DNA from: Methanoculleus sp. UBA208
GTDB taxonomy: Archaea; Halobacteriota; Methanomicrobia; Methanomicrobiales; Methanoculleaceae
DNA: 64,000 nt
Direction of reading: 5' to 3'
NCBI RefSeq assembly: GCF_002498065.1
Contig: NZ_DAFZ01000040.1
Span: 1 to 64,000 of the forward strand
The position numbers were made by a program, and so were the translations under genes. Shown in pieces: positions 58,805 to 64,000 of this stretch (positions are counted from its first letter, which is position 1; each line of letters begins with the position of its first letter). The notes below the pieces were generated by a model. That model searched no databases, was not told where the DNA came from, and was given only the letters and a program-made list of their open reading frames with translations.

Positions 58805-61201
58805 TCACTTCGCCATCGTCGGCTGGAACCCGCGCATCGTCTCGGCCATCTCCCTCAGGCGCCGGTCCACCAGGTAGTTCACCGTCCCCTCCTCGTAGGT
58901 CCCGTCCTCGCGCCGGGTGCCTGCCGGAACACCCGTGAGAACCTCGATCCCCTCGTCGATCGTCCGCACCGGGTAGATCCGGAACTTCCCGGCCTTCGCG
59001 GCCTCGACGATCTCCTCTTTCAGCATCAAGTTCTGGACGTTGCTTGCCGGGATCAGCGCCCCCTGGTTCCCGTCGAGCCCTTTGGTCTTGCAGACCTCGA
59101 AGAACCCCTCCAGCTTCTCGTTCACGCCCCCGATCGCCTGCACCTCGCCCTTCTGGTTCACCGACCCCGTGACCGCGAGGTATTGCTTCAGCGGAAGCCC
59201 CGAGAGCGCCGAGAGGAGGGCGTAGAGCTCGGTGCTCGATGCAGAGTCGCCCTCGATCCCCTCGTAGCTCTGTTCGAAGACGAGCCGGGCCGAGAGGGAA
59301 AGCGGCTTATCGTGTGCATAGTTGTTGTTGAGGTAGCCGTTGATGATCAGGACGCCTTTCGTGTGGATCGGCCCGCCGAGCGCAGCCTCCCGCTCGATGT
59401 CCACGAGCCCCTCGCGGCCGACCCCGATGCTCGCGGTCACCTTCGACGGCCGGCCGAAGGCGAAGTCCCCGAGTCCGATGACCGAGAGGCCGTTCACCTG
59501 GCCGACCTTCTCGCCCTCCGTATCGATGAGGAAGATCCCCCGCCGGATTGCCTCCTCGATCTTTTGCTGGATCAGGTTCGAGCGGTAGATCTTCTCCTCG
59601 ATCGCCTTCGTGACGTGTTTTCTCTCGATCTGCTCAGTCCCGTCGCTTGCGGCGTAGAAGTTCGCCTCCCGGATGAGGTCCGCGACCGTGGCGAACCGGG
59701 TCGAGAGTTTCTGCTTATCCTCGGCGAGGCGCGAACCGTACTCGATCACCCGGGCGATCGCCTCCCGGTCCAGGTGCCGGAGGTTCTCCTCCCGGACGAG
59801 GTTGCACATGAAGTCGGCGTATTTTTCGGAGTTTTCGTCGTTCCTTTCCATCACGATGTCGAAGTCGGCCTTGACCTTGAAGAGCTCCTTGAAATCGGGG
59901 TCCATCCGGTAGAGGAGCTGGTAGATCATGGGCGTCCCGACGAGTGCCACCTTGATGTCGAGTGGGACGGCCTCGGGCTTGACGGTCTTTGCCGTGATGA
60001 ATCCCATCCGCTCTCCCGGCTCCTCGATGACGGCTTCCCCGGTCTTTAAGGCCGTCTTGAGCCCGTCCCAGGAGAGGGGGGCGCGCAGGAGGTCTTCGAC
60101 GTCGAGGATGAGGTGGCCGCCGTTGGCCCGATGGAGCGAACCCGGCCGGATCATCGTGAAGTCGGTCGTAAAGATGCCGAACTGGACCTCCCTCTCGATC
60201 TTTCCGAGGAGGTTCTGGTAGGTGGGGTTCTGCTCGAAGACCACCGGTGCGCCTTCGGCGCCGGCGTTATCCACGACGACGTTCACCTCATACTTCCGAA
60301 ACGGAATCTCACGCATGAGGGCCTGGAACTGGGGCGGGACGCCCTGCTGCTCGGGGACACCGAGGAATATCTGAACGTTCTCGAGGATGTCGTTCTGGAC
60401 GGCGTCGATGTAATCGGGGACTTCCGCGACGTCGGCATACTTCTCCTTGAGTTCGGTGACGAGGTTGCCTATCGCGTAGAGGGCGATGTCGTGGTTCAGT
60501 TTCTTGACCGCCTCGGCCCCCTGCCGCTCGATGTCCTGCACCTGCCGGAGCGTGCTCCGGAGTTCGGCGTTCAAGGCGTCCCGCCTCCGCTGGACCTCCG
60601 CCCGCACCTCGTCTGGGAGGTTGATGAACTCCTCCTCGGGGACCGGCCTCCCGTTGATGACCGGGATGGTCAAAAGGCCGATGGGGCTCATCTGGATGGT
60701 GAACCCCGCCTCCTGGGCTTTCTGGTTGATCCGGGCGATGAGATCCGTCCTGTTCCCCTGGAGCGCCTGAAGCGTTTCGTCCCGCCGTTTTGCGTACTCC
60801 TCGCTCTCGAACGCCCGGGGAAGCGCCTGCCGGGCCTCCTCGATGAATTGCTTCATATCCTCCCTGAACCGGGCCCCCTTTCCGGCCGGGAGGCCGATGG
60901 CGTTGGGCTCGTACTGGTTCTCGAAGTTGTGGACATAGATCCAGTCGCTCGCCCGGGGTTTGGTCTTCGCGAGCTCGTCGAGGAAACTCCGGACGGCGGT
61001 CCTCCTCCCGGTGCCCTGGGCGCCTGCGGTGTAGACGTTGAACCCGGCCTCCCGGATCTCGAGACCGAACCGCAACGCCCGCAGTGCCCGCTCCTGGCCT
61101 ATGATCTCTTCCAGCGGCCGCATATCCTCGGTGCTGGCGCACTCCACTTTTCCCGGCTCGTAAACGTTCCGGTACTCTCCGATATCCAAGGGCTGAATCA
61201 T
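58805..61201 (-). CDS. Lon-like AAA protease (AAA_32 type)
   Basis: The 798 residues have an N-terminal AAA-like part with a Walker A-like loop TAGAQGTGRRTAV in which the lysine is replaced by Arg, a long coiled insertion, Walker B-like ANGGHLILDVEDLL, and a C-terminal Lon protease domain. The catalytic Ser is in EGIEGDSASSTELY and the Lys in GGVNEKLEGF. This is the AAA_32/LonB-like family rather than classical archaeal membrane LonB. The ATPase may be weak because of the Walker change. Start ATG 61201. First gene of an operon with nifS and the mutase. Confidence 0.88.
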   Translation of the reverse strand: MIQPLDIGEYRNVYEPGKVECASTEDMRPLEEIIGQERALRALRFGLEIREAGFNVYTAGAQGTGRRTAVRSFLDELAKTKPRASDWIYVHNFENQYEPNAIGLPAGKGARFREDMKQFIEEARQALPRAFESEEYAKRRDETLQALQGNRTDLIARINQKAQEAGFTIQMSPIGLLTIPVINGRPVPEEEFINLPDEVRAEVQRRRDALNAELRSTLRQVQDIERQGAEAVKKLNHDIALYAIGNLVTELKEKYADVAEVPDYIDAVQNDILENVQIFLGVPEQQGVPPQFQALMREIPFRKYEVNVVVDNAGAEGAPVVFEQNPTYQNLLGKIEREVQFGIFTTDFTMIRPGSLHRANGGHLILDVEDLLRAPLSWDGLKTALKTGEAVIEEPGERMGFITAKTVKPEAVPLDIKVALVGTPMIYQLLYRMDPDFKELFKVKADFDIVMERNDENSEKYADFMCNLVREENLRHLDREAIARVIEYGSRLAEDKQKLSTRFATVADLIREANFYAASDGTEQIERKHVTKAIEEKIYRSNLIQQKIEEAIRRGIFLIDTEGEKVGQVNGLSVIGLGDFAFGRPSKVTASIGVGREGLVDIEREAALGGPIHTKGVLIINGYLNNNYAHDKPLSLSARLVFEQSYEGIEGDSASSTELYALLSALSGLPLKQYLAVTGSVNQKGEVQAIGGVNEKLEGFFEVCKTKGLDGNQGALIPASNVQNLMLKEEIVEAAKAGKFRIYPVRTIDEGIEVLTGVPAGTRREDGTYEEGTVNYLVDRRLREMAETMRGFQPTMAK

Positions 61202-61307
61202 CAGTCTCACCACAGTTGCTGCAACTACTTCGCAGGATGTCGCTCGCCCTAAAAAAGGTTCCCCGTTCCGGCACCGGATGGTACGATAGGTGGTTTTACT
61301 TTCTTTC

Positions 61308-61320
61308 GCGCATATGTGTA
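61308..61320. promoter_or_regulatory. CATATGTGTA half-palindrome before the NifX-like gene
   Basis: CATATGTGTA (61311-61320) is the right half of the TACACATATGTGTA palindrome found at 53672-53685. The left arm is degenerate (CGCG). It is about 55 bp upstream of ATG 61376. Confidence 0.4.
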
Positions 61321-61375
61321 GTACGTTTGTATGCGGCCGATGATATGCACGGAGCCGCAAGGAACAGGAGATATT

Positions 61376-61735
61376 ATGAGGATAGCAATTGCACAGGACG
61401 GAAACCGGGTATCCGAACACTTCGGTCACTGCCAGGGGTACGCCATATTCGACGTCGAAGATTCGATCATCTACCGCAGAGACGACCTCGCGAACCCCGG
61501 CCACGAACCCGGGCGGCTCCCGGTCTTCCTCGCGGAGCACGGAGTCAACCTGATCATCGCGGGCGGAATGGGGCCGCGGGCTGTCGAGATCTTCCACGAG
61601 AATGGTATCAATGTGCTCCTCGGCATCGGTGGAAACGTTGATTATGTCGCACAGGACTATATCGCCGGCCGTCTTTCTCCGGGGAAGAGTTCCTGCCACC
61701 ACGAAGACGGCGGCGAGTGCGACGGAGCGCACTGA
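61376..61735 (+). CDS. NifX/NifB-like iron-molybdenum cofactor domain protein, first copy
   Basis: The 119 residues match the dinitrogenase iron-molybdenum cofactor-binding fold: MRIAIAQDGNRVSEHFGHCQ, VNLIIAGGMGPRAVEIFHEN and a His/Cys-rich tail (SCHHEDGGECDGAH). Stand-alone forms are common in methanogens without nitrogenase and may carry or sense iron-sulfur clusters. ATG 61376. It begins the Fe-S cluster. Confidence 0.88.
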   Translation: MRIAIAQDGNRVSEHFGHCQGYAIFDVEDSIIYRRDDLANPGHEPGRLPVFLAEHGVNLIIAGGMGPRAVEIFHENGINVLLGIGGNVDYVAQDYIAGRLSPGKSSCHHEDGGECDGAH

Positions 61736-61737
61736 GC

Positions 61738-61911
61738 ATGGCAGCGGTGGTTGACCCCGGGGCATGCACCGGGTGCGAAACGTGCGTGGATGCCTGCCCG
61801 GCGGCCGCAATTACCATGGAGGACGGGAAGGCAAAAGTCGACGCCGATCTCTGTGTTGATTGCGGGACCTGCGTGGACGAGTGCCCGGCGGGCGCCATCT
61901 CGCTTGAGTGA
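61738..61911 (+). CDS. 2[4Fe-4S] ferredoxin
   Basis: The 57 residues have two CxxCxxCxxxCP cluster motifs (CTGCETCVDACPAAAI and CVDCGTCVDECPAGAI). It carries low-potential electrons. It is between the two NifX-like genes, 2 bp after the first one. Confidence 0.92.
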   Translation: MAAVVDPGACTGCETCVDACPAAAITMEDGKAKVDADLCVDCGTCVDECPAGAISLE

Positions 61912-61936
61912 TACGATAGCACCATCCATAGTATTA

Positions 61937-61950
61937 TGCTCATATGAGCA
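61937..61950. promoter_or_regulatory. 14-bp palindrome TGCTCATATGAGCA before the second NifX-like gene
   Basis: A perfect palindrome centred on CATATG, 26 bp before ATG 61976. It shares the centre, but not the flanks, with that at 53672. Either a related operator or coincidence. Confidence 0.4.
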
Positions 61951-61975
61951 AAAATCACCAGAGGAGTGCATCAGA

Positions 61976-62317
61976 ATGATAGTTGGTATCACAGCACGTG
62001 CAGCAGGCACGGACGCCCCGGTCGAGCAGCGGTTCGGCCGGGCACCTTACTTCGTCTTCGTCGATACGGAGACGGGGAAAGTGGAATCGATTGAGAATCC
62101 CCTTGTCGACGCTGCGGGCGGGGTCGGACCCCGTGCGGTCCAGATGTTTTCGGAGCACGGCGCGACGGTGGTCATCACCGGCCAGGTCGGCGGGAACGCC
62201 GCCCGGGCGCTTGAAGCGGGCGGGATCAAGGCGTACGCCTACCGCGGAAGCGGCAGCGTGGCCGATGCCCTTGCGGAGTATACCGCCGGGAACCTGCAGC
62301 CGCTCTCCCTCGCCTGA
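61976..62317 (+). CDS. NifX/NifB-like iron-molybdenum cofactor domain protein, second copy
   Basis: The 113 residues have the same fold as the protein at 61376: VGITARAAGTDAPVEQRFGR, GPRAVQMFSEHGATVVITGQ, VGGNAARALEAGGIKAYAYR. It lacks the His/Cys-rich tail of the first copy. It precedes the first MinD-type gene by 13 bp. Confidence 0.87.
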   Translation: MIVGITARAAGTDAPVEQRFGRAPYFVFVDTETGKVESIENPLVDAAGGVGPRAVQMFSEHGATVVITGQVGGNAARALEAGGIKAYAYRGSGSVADALAEYTAGNLQPLSLA

Positions 62318-62330
62318 ACCGGGATCCAGC

Positions 62331-63182
62331 ATGAAGATCACGATTGCAAGCGGCAAAGGCGGCACCGGGAAGAGCACGGTGGCGGCGAACCTCGCCTGCA
62401 CACTCGCCCTCTCCCGTGAGGTGGCGCTCGTCGACTGCGATGTCGAGGAACCGAACCTCCACCTCTTCTTCCCCGCCGCTGCCGTGGACGTGCCGGTGAC
62501 GACGCCGGTCCCGGAGATCGATCTCGCCCGTTGCACCTTCTGCGGTGAGTGCGGGAAGTTCTGCCGGTTCGGGGCGCTTTCGGTTCTCAAAGACCGCGTC
62601 CTCGTCTTCCCGGAACTCTGCCACTCGTGCGGGGGCTGCTCCCTCGTCTGCCCGCAGGGAGCGATCGAGGAAGTCCCGCGCACCGTCGGCCGGGTTGCGT
62701 GCTCCTGCCCCCTCCCCTCCCTCACCCTGATCAGCGGGGTTTTAAACGAGGGTGAGGTGCAGGCCCCGGCGGTCATCAGGGCGGCAAAACTGCTCGCGGA
62801 AGGGCACCCGCTCACCCTCTACGACGCCTCCCCGGGGATAGCCTGCCCGGTGATCGAGACCCTCGAGGGGAGCGATGTCTGCGTCCTGGTGACGGAGTCA
62901 ACGCCGTTCGGGCTGCACGATCTCCGCCTCGCGGCCGAGGTGGCGGAGGGGGTCGGCATTCCCGCCGGCGTCGTGATCAACCGCAGCGACGGCCAGGACG
63001 AGGCGACCCTCGACTTCTGCCGGGAGCGCGGGCTTCCTATCCTCATGACCATCCCGTTCTCGCGGGAGATCGCCGCAGTCCAGAACCGGGGCGGGCTCAT
63101 CTGCCGTGACCTTCCCGGGTGGGAGGGGCGGTTCGCCGGCCTCTTCGACGCGATCGTGAAGATTGCGGGGGTGAGCCCGTGA
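62331..63182 (+). CDS. MinD/Mrp-type ATPase with embedded 2[4Fe-4S] ferredoxin domain, first
   Basis: The 283 residues have a deviant Walker A, IASGKGGTGKSTVAANLACT, then an inserted ferredoxin segment with CTFCGECGKFCRFGA and CHSCGGCSLVCPQGA, and switch II-like YDASPGIACPVIETL. The family is an ATP-driven carrier for assembling iron-sulfur clusters, or a redox ATPase. Its stop overlaps the GTG of the second copy. Confidence 0.9.
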   Translation: MKITIASGKGGTGKSTVAANLACTLALSREVALVDCDVEEPNLHLFFPAAAVDVPVTTPVPEIDLARCTFCGECGKFCRFGALSVLKDRVLVFPELCHSCGGCSLVCPQGAIEEVPRTVGRVACSCPLPSLTLISGVLNEGEVQAPAVIRAAKLLAEGHPLTLYDASPGIACPVIETLEGSDVCVLVTESTPFGLHDLRLAAEVAEGVGIPAGVVINRSDGQDEATLDFCRERGLPILMTIPFSREIAAVQNRGGLICRDLPGWEGRFAGLFDAIVKIAGVSP

Positions 63183-64000
63183 TACGGCTCGCGGTCACGA
63201 GCGGCAAGGGCGGCACTGGGAAGACGATGGTGGCGGCGGCGCTTGCGGATATCAGCGGAGTGCCGCAGGTCCTTGCCGACTGCGACGTGGATGCCGCGAA
63301 CCTGGAACTTCTCTTCCGCCCCCGGCGGCTTACGACGGAAGAGTTCCGGGGGCTCGCGGCGGCCCGGATCGACCCGGAGCGGTGCCGCGATTGCGGGATA
63401 TGCGCGGATCACTGTCGTTTCAGGGCGATCGTGCGCCGCAACGACGCCTGGGAGGTTGATGCGCTGCACTGCGAAGGCTGCGGCGTCTGCACCTATGTCT
63501 GCCCCATGGGGGCGGTCTCGATGGAACCCCGTGTCTGCGGCGAGATCTACACCTCGGCGACCGACCGGGGCAATCTCGCCCATGCCCGGCTCTTCCCGGG
63601 CTCCGGGAACTCAGGATTGCTCGTCACCGAGGTGAAGAAGCGGGCCGTGAGCCTTGCGGACGGCGCCGACCTGCTTCTTGCGGACGGCCCGCCGGGGATA
63701 GGCTGCCCGCTGATCGCGACGGTCAGCGGCATGGACGCGGTCCTCATCGTCACGGAGCCGGGGGTCTCGGCGCTCCACGACCTCGAACGGCTTGTGACGG
63801 TCTGCCGGCGGTTCGGCGTCCGGATCTTCGTCGTCATCAACCGGTTCGACCTCGCGGAGGATATCTGCGCAAGGATCGAGGACTACTGCAGGGAGGAGGA
63901 GATCCTGGTGGCAGGAAAGATCCCGTTCGATCCGCAGGTGATCGAAGCGGTGCGAGGCGGCCGCCCCGTGACCCGGAGTGAGTCCCCGGCGACGGATGCT
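63179..64000 (+). CDS. MinD/Mrp-type ATPase with embedded ferredoxin domain, second, partial
   Basis: From GTG 63179 the frame is open to the end of the window and has no stop. It has the Walker A LAVTSGKGGTGKTMVAAALA, cluster motifs CRDCGICADHCRFRA and CEGCGVCTYVCPMGA, and LADGPPGIGCPLIATV. It overlaps the first copy by 4 bp (GTGA), so they probably form a heterodimer. The C-terminal end lies outside this window. Confidence 0.9.
   Translation, partial: MIRLAVTSGKGGTGKTMVAAALADISGVPQVLADCDVDAANLELLFRPRRLTTEEFRGLAAARIDPERCRDCGICADHCRFRAIVRRNDAWEVDALHCEGCGVCTYVCPMGAVSMEPRVCGEIYTSATDRGNLAHARLFPGSGNSGLLVTEVKKRAVSLADGADLLLADGPPGIGCPLIATVSGMDAVLIVTEPGVSALHDLERLVTVCRRFGVRIFVVINRFDLAEDICARIEDYCREEEILVAGKIPFDPQVIEAVRGGRPVTRSESPATDA

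Overview
The window looks like chromosome from a GC-rich methanogenic archaeon of the order Methanomicrobiales, most like Methanoculleus. This is inferred from gene content. Archaeal markers include the 7S SRP RNA (minus strand, about 42303 to 41998), elongation factor aEF-1beta with its small zinc-ribbon partner, Tsr3 and DUF3821-type surface proteins. Methanogen markers are a methanofuran-pathway kinase (MfnE) and a coenzyme F390 synthetase-like enzyme. Genes are dense, often overlap by 1 to 14 bp, and many are preceded by TATA boxes 25 to 30 bp upstream of the start codon or transcript. No rRNA operon, CRISPR array or intact insertion sequence was seen.

Region by region. 1-1.9 kb is an AT-rich, probably acquired patch with a DUF488 protein and a frameshifted conserved gene. 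2-10 kb carries a small hypothetical gene, an ABC-2-type exporter, a 2TM protein, alpha-glucan phosphorylase, a transglutaminase-like operon, a lipoprotein and a HEAT-repeat protein. 10.5-23.5 kb is rich in signalling: two HTH-multi-PAS regulators, a STAS/SpoIIE/RsbW partner-switching operon, larC with a large unknown protein, and Tsr3 opposite a deoxyribosyltransferase-like gene. 23.5-32 kb has LemA, DUF2207, a repeat lipoprotein, STAS plus HEAT, a DUF3821 surface protein, a DASS transporter and the F390 synthetase-like gene. 32-39 kb has a PIN toxin module, an intergenic repeat zone, a frameshifted metallo-beta-lactamase-fold gene, glutaredoxin with an FTR-rubredoxin fusion, two small regulators and a phospholipase D-like surface protein. 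40-43.4 kb is informational and central metabolism: MfnE, aEF-1beta, malate dehydrogenase, SRP RNA and a methyltransferase.

43.4-53.5 kb is a membrane and stress block: an archaeal pentameric ligand-gated ion channel with an unusual N-terminal extension, two AI-2E transporters, two SpoIIAA-like paralogues, cardiolipin synthase, a PHP phosphoesterase, DUF1269 and a SulP transporter. 53.5-64 kb begins with a tRNA-Val remnant, a DUF5320/DUF134 pair, a resolvase-like nuclease, a CAT-anticodon tRNA and an orphan ATP-cone protein. It continues with an operon of Lon-like protease, cysteine desulfurase and phosphomannomutase, and ends in an iron-sulfur cluster of two NifX-like proteins, a ferredoxin and two MinD-type ATPases with embedded ferredoxin domains. 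The last gene runs off the end of the window.

The strongest leads are (1) the pentameric channel with its extra ectodomain; (2) a family of intergenic hairpin arrays at three loci, in which stems change but base pairing is kept, including a run of about 17-bp units; (3) CATATG-centred palindromes upstream of DUF5320 and NifX-type genes, suggesting a shared operator next to the DUF134 regulator; (4) a PIN toxin whose apparent start codon is ATC; and (5) a candidate small structured RNA at about 14446-14516. Three genes appear to carry single-base frameshifts, which may be real or sequencing errors.
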